Assembly (NCBI GenBank): GCA_002403155.1
Contig: DHHF01000004.1
Span: forward strand, 1 to 64,000
Source: Sulfurovum sp. UBA4779
GTDB taxonomy: Bacteria > Campylobacterota > Campylobacteria > Campylobacterales > Sulfurovaceae
Direction of reading: 5' to 3'
Length of the DNA: 64,000 nt
Below, piece by piece: positions 1 through 8,096 of this stretch. The notes beneath the pieces were generated by a model, which was not told the DNA's origin, searched no databases, and was given only the letters and a program-made list of their open reading frames with translations. Each line of letters opens with the position of its first letter. Within the stretch, counting starts at the first letter, position 1. A program made the translations under genes and the position numbers.

Positions 1-2
1 AA

Positions 3-212
3 ATGAACGATAAAGAACTTTTAGATTACCTCAAGTCCACTTTCGAAGAGTCAATCGTTGAAGATTTTCACGAAAAGAATGAAACGCTTTTAAAATTGGT
101 GGAAAAATATACCCCTCATCTTAAGAATAACGAGATGCCGATCAAGATGATAAAAGGAACGGCCGTGATCAGGATCGATATCGTTAAGTGTGCAGGACGA
201 TACTACAGATAA
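3..212 (+). CDS. Hypothetical protein, possibly the 3' part of a longer gene
   Basis: I do not recognise this 69-residue protein. It is acidic and helical in its first half, with leucine, lysine and glutamate dominating residues 1-45, and ends in a short beta-like stretch rich in isoleucine and valine followed by a basic aromatic tail. The first ATG lies two bases from the window edge, so neither a ribosome binding site nor an upstream extension can be seen. The reading frame ends 23 bases before the Ada-like gene and both run in the same direction, so they may be co-transcribed. Confidence 0.4.
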   Translation: MNDKELLDYLKSTFEESIVEDFHEKNETLLKLVEKYTPHLKNNEMPIKMIKGTAVIRIDIVKCAGRYYR

Positions 213-235
213 ATTACCTTGGCTAAAAGATCAAA

Positions 236-1069
236 ATGGAAGAAATTTCACTTTTATACGATAATTATAAACAGATAGAAAAAGCCATCAAGTACATTGA
301 TGAAAATTTTAAAGCACATCCATCGATCGATGAGATTGCAAAAAATATCGGTATGAGCAAATTTCATTTTATAAGAGTTTTCAAGGAGTACGTGGGTGTT
401 ACTCCAAAGCAGTTTTTGCACTGTGTTACTCTAAATTATGCAAAAGAGCATATAAAAGAGTCCAAATCGATCTTGGACTGCAGTTTGGACATCGGCCTCT
501 CAAGCAGCAGCAGGCTTCATGAGCTTTTTGTAAATTTAATCGGCGTAACCCCAAAAGAGTGGAGAGAAAAAGGCAAAGATGTCCTCATAACTTATGGTTA
601 CGGGCAGACTCCTTTTGGCAAAGCGCTCATCGGATTTACGGATAAAGGGGTTTGCTATCTAGGATTCATAGACGGCAATAAAGATGAAATTTTTAAGAGG
701 TTTAATGCACTTTGGGAAAATGCAAATCTGCATTTTAATGACAAAACGGCAAGAGAGTACCTAGAAAATATCTTTATAAAAAATAAAAAATACTCTCTTT
801 TTGTCAAAGGGACAAATCTTCAAATAAATGTTTGGAAAGCCCTTTTGAACCTTCCAAACGGTTTAGTCGTTACTTATCAAGATATCGCAAACCGCCTTGA
901 TAAACCAAAAGCTGTCAGAGCGGTTGCCGGCGCTATAGGAAAAAATCATATCGGTTATCTCATTCCTTGCCACAGGGTTATCGAAAAAAGCGGAGCCATG
1001 AGCGGATATAGATGGGGCATAGAGCGGAAAAAGATACTTATCGCATATGAATCGATCCGGAATGATTAA
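236..1069 (+). CDS. AraC-type regulator fused to O6-methylguanine-DNA methyltransferase (Ada-like)
   Basis: The 277-residue protein joins an AraC/XylS helix-turn-helix domain (about residues 12-110) to a suicide alkyltransferase domain (about 115-275). The active-site motif PCHRV is intact at residues 244-248 with Cys245 as methyl acceptor, and the SGYRWG stretch that normally closes the nucleotide pocket follows. The family removes methyl groups from O6-methylguanine. The N-terminal zinc-cysteine domain that senses methylphosphotriesters in enterobacterial Ada is absent, so sensing must work differently or the AraC part only targets DNA. The start ATG is preceded by weak purine sequence. The stop lies 5 bases from the convergent membrane-protein gene. 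Confidence 0.9.
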   Translation: MEEISLLYDNYKQIEKAIKYIDENFKAHPSIDEIAKNIGMSKFHFIRVFKEYVGVTPKQFLHCVTLNYAKEHIKESKSILDCSLDIGLSSSSRLHELFVNLIGVTPKEWREKGKDVLITYGYGQTPFGKALIGFTDKGVCYLGFIDGNKDEIFKRFNALWENANLHFNDKTAREYLENIFIKNKKYSLFVKGTNLQINVWKALLNLPNGLVVTYQDIANRLDKPKAVRAVAGAIGKNHIGYLIPCHRVIEKSGAMSGYRWGIERKKILIAYESIRND

Positions 1070-1074
1070 AGCTT

Positions 1075-2364
1075 TCAGCTCATAGGTTTTTCATAATTGA
1101 ATTTCTGTCCCTCTTTTTGGGTTTTAGCATAAAGATAATGGGCATGGATGATTTGATATCCCATCCATCCGAATGAAAGCATTGTCAAAAGCGAGGCAAG
1201 CAAAATGAGCTGAGGCACAATGAGAGAGAGGATCAATGCAGCCATCATCGCACAATGTATCCAAAAATGTTTTTTTGCGGTTTTGGGATGGATGATCTCG
1301 TGCATCATCGGTGCGGCAAAGTAGCCTTGGCTGTTGAGATGAAACCATGTAAGAAACGGAACGATCTTGTAAAACATTGCAAATACAATGCTGAGTGCAA
1401 ATGCCCCGAACCATAGATATGCCAGCGTATGAATCCATGCCGCCTGAACAAAAAGCCCGAGCATAAAGCAGAGCATACTGACGATCAAACTTCCCAGACC
1501 CAGCCGCCAAAACCATACGGTAGCATCGCTGATGGGGCGTTTGCGCTGCGAGAGCCTTTTGAGGGTAAGGATGGCATAGGCGACTAAAAGCAGTGCCAAA
1601 ACAAAATGGCAAACAACCCATACATCAGGCAGAAAAAAAGACACGATAGAAGCTATAGCCAGCAAAAACAGTATGCCACCGGATAAATACTTGCCCATAA
1701 CGCTCGGATAGGGCGGCGTAACGTAAAACATCTCAATTACCTGAAAGGAGATGGAGATGATCAATACGGCAACCCATCCAAACAGTCCAAACGAATAGTG
1801 CGCGGTTTTGATTTCAACATAGTGCACCCCTTCATTATAGCCGCCAAGCGCTGCAGTAAGATAAAGTGCGGCGAGTATCAAGAGTACTAACGAAAACAGC
1901 GCAGCGGTGATGCCTTTTGACGAAGAGGTATGGTTGGGGACTTGCAGCAATTGTTTGATCATTTCAAAAGAGATAAACAGCAGCGATCCGCCAAGCAGCA
2001 GCGAAGCGAGCAGATAGAGCCAAGCGATTTTGCCAAAATGAAACGCAAGCAAAAGAGAAACAATACCTGTGATGAATGGGTACTGCACCCAGTTTGCCTT
2101 TTTTACGGGCGAAGTAAGCTTGACGCCCGCAAGTACGGGAAGCATTTGAAAGAGCGCAGCGAGCATCACAGAGAGCATAATGCCCAGAGTAAAAACATGG
2201 GTCAGGACAAGTGCACCGTTTGACGCCGGATCAAAAACCCCGTTTTGATAGATTGCCAGCAAAACCCCTCCGACGATGCCGAACAGAGCCCCTTGCAAAA
2301 AAAATCTGAAAACAACCGATATCGGAGGCGCCTGGTCTAGCGAGAGCCCTTTTTGACTAAACAA
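1075..2364 (-). CDS. Multi-pass membrane protein of the DUF2249-associated family (NnrS/heme-copper oxidase-like)
   Basis: This 429-residue protein is almost entirely hydrophobic with about 12 predicted transmembrane segments. The N-terminal phrase LDQAPPISVVFRFF and the LTHVFTLG segment are typical of a membrane protein family found next to DUF2249 genes in denitrifiers. Several histidines sit in or beside the membrane segments (for example in LTHVFTLG, AHYSFGLFGW and MHEIIHP) and could bind heme or metal, but I infer this only from pattern. It is the last gene of the FmdE-hemerythrin-DUF2249 unit and overlaps DUF2249 by 8 bases. A role in nitric oxide or nitrosative-stress metabolism is likely from context. 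Precise function is unknown. Confidence 0.7.
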   Translation of the reverse strand: MFSQKGLSLDQAPPISVVFRFFLQGALFGIVGGVLLAIYQNGVFDPASNGALVLTHVFTLGIMLSVMLAALFQMLPVLAGVKLTSPVKKANWVQYPFITGIVSLLLAFHFGKIAWLYLLASLLLGGSLLFISFEMIKQLLQVPNHTSSSKGITAALFSLVLLILAALYLTAALGGYNEGVHYVEIKTAHYSFGLFGWVAVLIISISFQVIEMFYVTPPYPSVMGKYLSGGILFLLAIASIVSFFLPDVWVVCHFVLALLLVAYAILTLKRLSQRKRPISDATVWFWRLGLGSLIVSMLCFMLGLFVQAAWIHTLAYLWFGAFALSIVFAMFYKIVPFLTWFHLNSQGYFAAPMMHEIIHPKTAKKHFWIHCAMMAALILSLIVPQLILLASLLTMLSFGWMGYQIIHAHYLYAKTQKEGQKFNYEKPMS

Positions 2365-2608
2365 AGAGATACTCCTTCAGATCGACTGAAGGATTTTTGG
2401 TAATCAGGATATGCCAAATTCCTTCAGCATCTTCTTGGCTTATTACCTGAAAATGATGTTCTTGGGCAAGGTCGATCAGAGGAATAGGATTTTTTCGATG
2501 AATCATATAAAGATAATCGTCCTCCTCGAGAGCCCTTAATATATTGATAGCCATGGCCAACGGTTTAGGATGTTCTAATTCTCTAGCGTCAAGTGTAATT
2601 TTCTTCAT
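2357..2608 (-). CDS. DUF2249 domain protein
   Basis: The 83-residue protein fits the DUF2249 family, a small TusA-like alpha/beta fold. The opening LDAREL and the phrase PIPLIDLAQEHHF followed by a tryptophan-containing strand are diagnostic. DUF2249 domains occur alone or fused to hemerythrins in denitrifying and nitrate-ammonifying bacteria, but their biochemical role is not settled. The start codon overlaps the hemerythrin stop (ATGA) and the end overlaps the membrane-protein gene, so the three are translationally coupled. No cysteine typical of TusA sulfur carriers is present, so a sulfur-relay role is unlikely. Confidence 0.8.
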   Translation of the reverse strand: MKKITLDARELEHPKPLAMAINILRALEEDDYLYMIHRKNPIPLIDLAQEHHFQVISQEDAEGIWHILITKNPSVDLKEYLFV

Positions 2609-3045
2609 AATTCTGTGTGTTTCATCGTCTCCAGAGTTTCTTCTTTGATTGCAACGGGAAGAATATTGTCACACATGGCATACAGCATCTGTTCTTCTTT
2701 CATGTTGTGCTGCTGCAATAAGATCATCATCGATTCGGCCAATGAAAGATAGGCATCCATGTCTTCATCAAGGATCGCTGAAGCCATTTTTCCGATCAAC
2801 CCTTTGACTTGCTCGTGTTCATATCTCATAACTGCCGTCGGCCCTTCCGTGCTCCCCGTATGTTTTTCAAAAGCGGGGAAAAGCACCTCTTCTTCTTTTT
2901 TGAAGTGCTGAAGGGTTTCATGGGCAAAGATTTCAAACTGTTTTGTCGCCTCTTCCCAATCTTTTTTCGCCGCAGCCTCTTCGGCTTTGGCAAAGTAATC
3001 ATCGCACAGCCTGTGCTCGTCTTTCATGTAGTGAGAAATGTTCAT
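2605..3045 (-). CDS. Hemerythrin HHE-domain protein
   Basis: The 146-residue protein is a four-helix hemerythrin-like domain. Candidate di-iron ligands are visible at His11, His42, His47 with the following Glu cluster 51-53, His77, His113 and Glu117/118. Such domains bind oxygen or nitric oxide or repair iron centres. The ATG at 3045 is chosen because it carries an AAAGGA ribosome site 5-6 bases upstream and begins right at the conserved fold. The frame stays open for 48 more codons upstream but that stretch overlaps the FmdE-like gene. It lies 23 bases after the FmdE-like gene and overlaps DUF2249 by 4 bases, which marks one operon. Confidence 0.88.
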   Translation of the reverse strand: MNISHYMKDEHRLCDDYFAKAEEAAAKKDWEEATKQFEIFAHETLQHFKKEEEVLFPAFEKHTGSTEGPTAVMRYEHEQVKGLIGKMASAILDEDMDAYLSLAESMMILLQQHNMKEEQMLYAMCDNILPVAIKEETLETMKHTEL

Positions 3046-3068
3046 GCGCCATCCTTTCTTTTTGAATT

Positions 3069-3671
3069 TTAATGTATCGTAATCATTTGATCCCACAATT
3101 CTTTTGTGAGAAGTATTTTGCTGACGCGCTCTTGCCACAGTTTTCCAAAAAGTTTTTGCTCTTCTTGGGAAGCGGTTTTGCCAAGGCATTTGCCCATAAG
3201 TGGCATCATGTTTTTATCGCCGGGTACCATAGACGGATTATAGCTAAGAGAAACTGATTGGTTGGTGTCAAGCCTTGTGAGCGTAACTTCTCCTTGCATC
3301 GGTTTATTGAATGCCACGAGATTGTTTCTGCTGAAATTGCCTTGAATCCCTTTAAAGCCGCCAACGCCGCTTGCCCCTACGATAAAAGAGATTACGTTGG
3401 CAATAACACCCGTTACCCCTTCTTTCTCATCTTCTTTCATGGCAACATGGAGATTGCCTCTTTCGGGAAGCCCTTGGGGATAAAGGACTGCAAGTCCTTT
3501 GAGCGCCATCAGATAGGCTCCGGCTACCGTAGGGCAAGAGTGTCCTGCCAGTTTGACGCAGTCTAGGTAGGTCATCTCAACTTCTCCATCCTCCGCAGCA
3601 CCCAAAAAATCGCTTAATGCATCATACAGCCGTAACGGTTGAACTTCGTTATAAAAATCTGGATATTTCAT
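3069..3671 (-). CDS. FmdE-like protein
   Basis: The 200-residue protein resembles the FmdE family (formylmethanofuran dehydrogenase subunit E-like). The conserved LAGHSCPTVAGAYLMALKG segment at about residues 41-59 holds the histidine and cysteine that form the metal or sulfur site in this family. FmdE-like proteins are common in bacteria without methanofuran, where the role is unknown. Thiol or metal chemistry is only inferred. It is the first gene of the minus-strand unit FmdE-hemerythrin-DUF2249-membrane protein. A perfect FNR-type palindrome is centred about 70 bases upstream of its start codon, which points to anaerobic or NO control. Confidence 0.72.
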   Translation of the reverse strand: MKYPDFYNEVQPLRLYDALSDFLGAAEDGEVEMTYLDCVKLAGHSCPTVAGAYLMALKGLAVLYPQGLPERGNLHVAMKEDEKEGVTGVIANVISFIVGASGVGGFKGIQGNFSRNNLVAFNKPMQGEVTLTRLDTNQSVSLSYNPSMVPGDKNMMPLMGKCLGKTASQEEQKLFGKLWQERVSKILLTKELWDQMITIH

Positions 3672-3734
3672 TTTGTTTTCCTAAGTTATTTGATATTTTA
3701 ATGTTGATTATAGTAAAAAGAATTTTCTTTTTAG

Positions 3735-3748
3735 TTGATATATATCAA
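3735..3748. promoter_or_regulatory. FNR/Nss-type box between divergent units
   Basis: A perfect palindrome TTGATATATATCAA matches the FNR consensus TTGAT-N4-ATCAA and the related TTGA-N6-TCAA boxes used by Crp/Fnr regulators (such as Nss) of Campylobacterota. It lies between the FmdE-like operon (start codon at 3671, minus) and the DUF438 gene (start at 3884, plus), closer to the former. Its placement fits activation of the minus-strand unit when oxygen is low or NO is present. No regulator gene of this family is in the window. Confidence 0.75.
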
Positions 3749-3883
3749 TTCTTTGTTTAAAACGGTTTGGTAAAGATTTTGCGGCAAAAAGTTTTGATTT
3801 GCCAAAACAGATTCTTGTTTGAGATCAAAAGATACCTCAAATAAAAAGTATATAATTCTTAAAATTTATAAAAAAGGGCGCAG

Positions 3884-4867
3884 ATGAGTGAGTTTTTTGG
3901 GAATGATATGTTTTCTGTTTTGCCGGAGGGGCATCCGGCAAAAGTTTATATAGAAGAAAATGCACTGACAAGAGAGTTGATCGGCAGGATCAGAGATATC
4001 AGCATACAAAGCCAAAAGGAAGAGTTTGCAAAGCTGTTTAAAAAGCTGATGCTTATCGAAAAGCATTTTGCCAGAAAAGAAAACCAGCTTTTTCCGTATC
4101 TGGAGAAATACGGCTGGACGAGCCCCAGCCAAAATATGTGGGCGTTTCATGATCAGATCAGAGAGGAGATCAAGGCGGTACGCAAAGCGATAGAATCAGA
4201 CGATATGGTTTTGGCCTCTCAAAATTTGGCACAAGTGTTTCGAAGTTTGGAGCATTTGATGATCGTCGAAGAGAACAGGCTTTTACCCAATGCGCTTAGG
4301 ATGCTTAGCGAGGAGGACTGGAAAGAGATGCGAGAGGGTGATGAAGAGATAGGATGGATGTTCGATACCCCGCCTGTTGCTTATCCCGCACCAAGCGAAG
4401 AAGCGTATATCCACCCCAGCAAGGATACCAAAAAGCGGAACCTTCCTTTTTCGATCGAAGACAGAATCAAGCTGGACGAAGGGTATATGCTTCCCGAGCA
4501 GATCAATCTTCTGTTGAAATTTATGCCGGTTGACATTACCTATGTAGACGAAAACGATATGGTTGTGTTTTATAACCGGGGGGAGGATAGGGTTTTCCCG
4601 CGAAGTGCGGGCATCATCGGGCGTGAAGTAAAATTCTGCCATCCGCCCAAAAGTGTGGATCAAGTCTTGATGATACTCAGGGAGTTCAAAGCCGGAAGAA
4701 AAGATGAGGCGGAATTTTGGATAGAGTTTAAAGGAAAGTTTATCCATATAAGATATTTTGCGATACGCGATGAAGAAGGAGTCTATAAAGGCGTCATAGA
4801 GGTAAGCCAGGATGTGACGCACATAAGAAGTCTCAGCGGAGAGCGAAGACTTTTGGATTGGGAATAA
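3884..4867 (+). CDS. DUF438-type hemerythrin and PAS domain protein
   Basis: The 327-residue protein combines a hemerythrin-like HHE region (about residues 20-150, with histidines in KHFARKENQLFP, FHDQI and LEHLMIVEENRLLP) with a C-terminal PAS domain (about 205-318, with VDITYVDENDMVVFYNRGEDRVFPR). This architecture is the DUF438/PAS_10 family, thought to sense or handle oxygen, NO or redox state. No kinase or DNA-binding domain is attached. It is divergent from the FmdE-hemerythrin operon and shares its FNR-type regulatory region, which suggests a common role. The start has an AGGG sequence 6-9 bases upstream. MOSC follows after 3 bases. Confidence 0.85.
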   Translation: MSEFFGNDMFSVLPEGHPAKVYIEENALTRELIGRIRDISIQSQKEEFAKLFKKLMLIEKHFARKENQLFPYLEKYGWTSPSQNMWAFHDQIREEIKAVRKAIESDDMVLASQNLAQVFRSLEHLMIVEENRLLPNALRMLSEEDWKEMREGDEEIGWMFDTPPVAYPAPSEEAYIHPSKDTKKRNLPFSIEDRIKLDEGYMLPEQINLLLKFMPVDITYVDENDMVVFYNRGEDRVFPRSAGIIGREVKFCHPPKSVDQVLMILREFKAGRKDEAEFWIEFKGKFIHIRYFAIRDEEGVYKGVIEVSQDVTHIRSLSGERRLLDWE

Positions 4868-4870
4868 CTG

Positions 4871-5584
4871 ATGATTATAAATGACATAGCAACGGTATTG
4901 TCCGTACAGATCGGAAACGTCACCAAAGAGGGTGATGCAAACAGCAAAGAATTTCTTACAAAAACCTATGAGACTGCTTCGTATAAGCTCCCCGTTTCTG
5001 CAAGCGTAAGGGTGACAAAAAACGGGATAGAGGGGGATTTTGTCGCCGATACGGTCCATCATGGAGGAGTTGACAAAGCAGTGTTTGCCAACAGTTTTAA
5101 AAATTATGAGAGCTGGAAAAACTTTTTGGGGCTGGATGTCTTAGCGTTCGGCGCTCTGGCGGAAAATCTGACATTTGATGCGATAGATGAAACTGATGTA
5201 TGCATCGGCGACGTGCATAAGATAGGATCGGTTATTTTAGAGGTTTCCCAGCCCAGAAAGCCTTGCTGGAAAATCTCCAGAAGATGGCAAAATAAACACT
5301 TTACCAAAGAGATTTACGATACCGGAAAAACGGGGTGGTACTATCGGGTTGTCAAAGAAGGGATGCTGGCCAAAGGCGATAAAGTAGAGCTTATCAGCAG
5401 ACAAAATGTTTTGGTAAGCATTCAAGAAGCCAACGAAGCTTTTAAAGATCCCGACGAACATGCTGCCGGTACGGTTGAAAAACTTATGCAGCTCGATGTG
5501 CTGGCGCCTGCTTGGAAGAGGGGGCTTGAAAAAAGAGTCGCCAACAAGAATGAAGTTTTAGAATATATGAGGGTCGATGATTAG
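4871..5584 (+). CDS. MOSC domain protein (YiiM-like)
   Basis: The 237-residue protein matches the MOSC family related to YiiM, which binds molybdenum cofactor and can transfer sulfur or reduce N-hydroxylated compounds. Visible features are the HHGG motif near residue 60, the LTFDAIDE segment and the QPRKPCWKISRR stretch with the conserved cysteine that would hold Mo-cofactor sulfur. It starts 3 bases after the DUF438 gene and is surely co-transcribed with it. Association with hemerythrin proteins hints at N-oxide or nitrosative chemistry, which is my inference. Confidence 0.85.
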   Translation: MIINDIATVLSVQIGNVTKEGDANSKEFLTKTYETASYKLPVSASVRVTKNGIEGDFVADTVHHGGVDKAVFANSFKNYESWKNFLGLDVLAFGALAENLTFDAIDETDVCIGDVHKIGSVILEVSQPRKPCWKISRRWQNKHFTKEIYDTGKTGWYYRVVKEGMLAKGDKVELISRQNVLVSIQEANEAFKDPDEHAAGTVEKLMQLDVLAPAWKRGLEKRVANKNEVLEYMRVDD

Positions 5585-5661
5585 TGCTTTTGCCGGAAGC
5601 GCCATCTGTTTTATTTTAATTATTGTAAATTTATTTATTAAATAATTAATTTTCCAAATTA

Positions 5662-5691
5662 TTGTGTAATTTTATATTGTTTAAGTATAAT
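5662..5691 (+). promoter_or_regulatory. Candidate sigma70 promoter for the ior operon
   Basis: A TATAAT -10 element at 5686-5691 is preceded after 18 bases by a weak -35 (TTGTGT, 5662-5667). The surrounding 5600-5715 stretch is extremely AT-rich, as usual for Campylobacterota promoters. It lies 30 bases before the iorA start codon. Confidence 0.5.
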
Positions 5692-5720
5692 TTCCAAAAT
5701 ATTATAGCGGATAGTATACG

Positions 5721-7553
5721 ATGAAACAAACATTAATGGGAAATGATGCAATTGCGTGGGGGCTTATCCATGCAAACGTGGATATGGTCAGCGGATATCC
5801 CGGAACGCCTTCAAGCGAGATATTGAGCGGGGTTCAGAAGATAAAAAAAATGCTCAGCCTTCCGATCTATGCGGAGTGGGGAGCAAACGAAAAAGTAGGG
5901 TTTGAAGTCGCCTATGCAGGCGCGATAGCAGGAAAAAGAGCCTGTGCTACGATGAAACAGGTAGGGCTCAACGTGGCAAGCGATGCATTGATGAGCGCTG
6001 CATATATCGGCAATCTGGGAAGCATGCTGCTCGTTTCTGCTGACGACCCCGGGTTTTACTCTTCGCAGACAGAGCAAGACAGCCGCGTATTTGCAAAATT
6101 TGCAAGGATTCCCGTGCTCGATCCTTCAACACCCCAAGATGCGTATGATTTTACAAAGCTCGGAGTGGAACTTTCAGAAAAATTCCAAATCCCTGTCATG
6201 CTTCGTCCGGTCATGCGCGTATGCCATGCCAGAGAAATTATCGAAATGGACGAAACTACAGAATTTAAGCCAAACGAGGGCAAGTTTGTACGCGATGTGC
6301 CAAGATGGGGCGCAGTGCCCAGAGACGGAAGGTTTGTTCAGGGGGTGCAGCAGCTTGAGCGCATTGAGACGATAGCCAAATACAATTGGGAGCATTTTTT
6401 AAAACCGCAATTTGAGGCATGCCAAGGCGGTGAACTGCTTATCATTACAAGCGGCACAGGGTACGGGTTTACGCAGGAGACACTTAAAGATTTGGGGCTT
6501 GAAGCAGACGTCGTGAAAATCATCATGCCTTATCCGCTTCCGGCAAAAGAGATCCAAGCCTGTTTTGATGCCTATAAAAAGGTGCTTGTCGTCGAAGAAC
6601 CGTATCCTTGCATCGAAGAGCAGATCGCCCATCCCAAAGTTTACGGCAAAAATACAAACACCGTTCATAAAATCGATGAGATGAAAAAAGAGGAGATACT
6701 AAAAGCGCTCCAAAAGATAGAGTTTTACAAGGGTGAAAATATCTATGAAGCGCCGAAGATCGATCTGGGCTTTAGCGTGCCTGCACGTCCGCCTGCCCTT
6801 TGCCCCGGATGCCCGCATAGAGATATTTATTATGCGATCATGAAGGTGTTCAAAAGAAAAAAATCCGTCTATCCGTCCGATATCGGCTGCTACACTTTGG
6901 GGATTGCACAAGGGGCCATTGATTCGCTGTTGTGCATGGGCGCTTCGGTGGCTATGGCAAGCGGCTATGCGCTGGCAGACCCTACCAAAGATGTGGTGGC
7001 AACGATCGGAGACGGTACGTTTTTCCATTCGGGCATCCCGCCTCTTTTGAACGCGATCTATCAAGGCCACAGATTCGTACTGGTGATTTTGGACAACTCG
7101 ACCATTGCCATGACCGGAAGGCAGGTGACGCCAAGCAGGGTGCACCGGCCTATCGATATCAAAAAGATCGTAGAAGGAATGGGGATCGAATGCATGGAGC
7201 ATCACTATAGCTGCCAAATGCACGAAAATGTCGATTTTTTTAAAAAAGTCAAAGAAAAATATGAGGCAAATACATCCGGCCCGACGGTTGTGGTAGTGCG
7301 GGAATTTTGTATCTTGGATGCAGAGCGTGCGCCTGATTTTGTTCCCAACATTTACGTGAAAGTGGATGAAGATTTGTGTGTGGCGTGCGATCAGTGTACC
7401 ACCGTTTACAAATGCCCTCCTATGTCTTACAACGAAAAAGGCAAAATCGAGATAGATCCTTTCTTGTGTGCAGGATGCGCAGGATGTCTTGAAGTGGTCT
7501 GTCCTACGGATGCATTTATTGTTGATGAAAATTATCTCAAAAAGGGGATGTAG
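5721..7553 (+). CDS. iorA: Indolepyruvate ferredoxin oxidoreductase, alpha subunit
   Basis: The 610-residue protein has the full IorA architecture. An N-terminal pyrimidine-binding domain (with SGYPGTPSSEI near residue 25) is followed by a central TPP-binding domain (GDGTFFHSGIPPLLNAIYQG near 435-455) and a C-terminal pair of [4Fe-4S] ferredoxin motifs (CVACDQC..KCPP and CAGCAGCLEVVCP). With IorB it oxidatively decarboxylates aryl-pyruvates from tryptophan, phenylalanine and tyrosine to aryl-acetyl-CoA while reducing ferredoxin. It is the first gene of a five-gene run with iorB, phenylacetate-CoA ligase, an ACT protein and a thioesterase. Length is normal for the family. Confidence 0.95.
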   Translation: MKQTLMGNDAIAWGLIHANVDMVSGYPGTPSSEILSGVQKIKKMLSLPIYAEWGANEKVGFEVAYAGAIAGKRACATMKQVGLNVASDALMSAAYIGNLGSMLLVSADDPGFYSSQTEQDSRVFAKFARIPVLDPSTPQDAYDFTKLGVELSEKFQIPVMLRPVMRVCHAREIIEMDETTEFKPNEGKFVRDVPRWGAVPRDGRFVQGVQQLERIETIAKYNWEHFLKPQFEACQGGELLIITSGTGYGFTQETLKDLGLEADVVKIIMPYPLPAKEIQACFDAYKKVLVVEEPYPCIEEQIAHPKVYGKNTNTVHKIDEMKKEEILKALQKIEFYKGENIYEAPKIDLGFSVPARPPALCPGCPHRDIYYAIMKVFKRKKSVYPSDIGCYTLGIAQGAIDSLLCMGASVAMASGYALADPTKDVVATIGDGTFFHSGIPPLLNAIYQGHRFVLVILDNSTIAMTGRQVTPSRVHRPIDIKKIVEGMGIECMEHHYSCQMHENVDFFKKVKEKYEANTSGPTVVVVREFCILDAERAPDFVPNIYVKVDEDLCVACDQCTTVYKCPPMSYNEKGKIEIDPFLCAGCAGCLEVVCPTDAFIVDENYLKKGM

Positions 7554-7554
7554 C

Positions 7555-8079
7555 ATGAAGTATCAAATCGTCATCGCCGGATTCGGCGGGCAAGGGGTGG
7601 TGTTTTTGGTCAAGGTGCTTGCCATTTGTGCGGGCAATAGGGATATTGCATTTTTGGGGACGGAAAATCACGGAATGAGCCAAAGGGGAGGCGCCGTCAG
7701 CTGCGATATCAAAATCGGCGATTTTACAAATCCGGTTATCGATAAAAACCAAGCCGACGTTATCATAGGGCTTGATTCCAACGAGAGCTTAAGAAATATT
7801 GCCTTTTTGAAAACCGGCGGCACGATGGTTGTGAATGCCAAACCGGACTATCCTTCTTTGCCTTTTACTGTCGCAAGAGCGGATGCCAATGCAAAGGCGT
7901 TGCAGGGGGCATTTCCCATCCAGGGGCTTAACGTGTATATGCTTGGGGTGGCTTTAGCCGGGGTAAAGGATTTTCCTTTCAGCGTTGAAGAGGTAGAAAA
8001 GGCTATCGCACAGATGAATCCAAAAGTTGCCCAGCAAAATATCAAAATTTTGCAGATGGCGATGAATGATTGCAAATGA
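7555..8079 (+). CDS. iorB: Indolepyruvate ferredoxin oxidoreductase, beta subunit
   Basis: The 174-residue protein is the gamma-type domain of 2-oxoacid:ferredoxin oxidoreductases, with the signature GFGGQGVVFL at residues 8-17 and the GTENHGMSQRGGAV stretch near 39-52. It pairs with IorA to bind CoA and form aryl-acetyl-CoA. The ATG at 7555 sits one base after the iorA stop. An in-frame extension 29 codons upstream overlaps iorA and is not part of the family. The end overlaps the region where the next gene's ribosome site begins. Confidence 0.93.
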   Translation: MKYQIVIAGFGGQGVVFLVKVLAICAGNRDIAFLGTENHGMSQRGGAVSCDIKIGDFTNPVIDKNQADVIIGLDSNESLRNIAFLKTGGTMVVNAKPDYPSLPFTVARADANAKALQGAFPIQGLNVYMLGVALAGVKDFPFSVEEVEKAIAQMNPKVAQQNIKILQMAMNDCK

Positions 8080-8096
8080 CGGAGGAGAGGAAAAAG

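Noticed and set aside
1124..1621. 165-residue frame on the same strand inside the multi-pass membrane protein gene
   Set aside because: It is a shifted frame of the membrane-protein gene, rich in Cys, His and Ala with no family motif.
4283..5062. 259-residue open frame antisense to the DUF438 and MOSC genes
   Set aside because: Composition is that of a shadow frame and both plus-strand genes have clear families.
6699..7556. Long open frame antisense to iorA
   Set aside because: It lies fully within iorA on the opposite strand, has a histidine/cysteine-rich composition typical of a reversed coding frame and no ribosome site or conserved motif.
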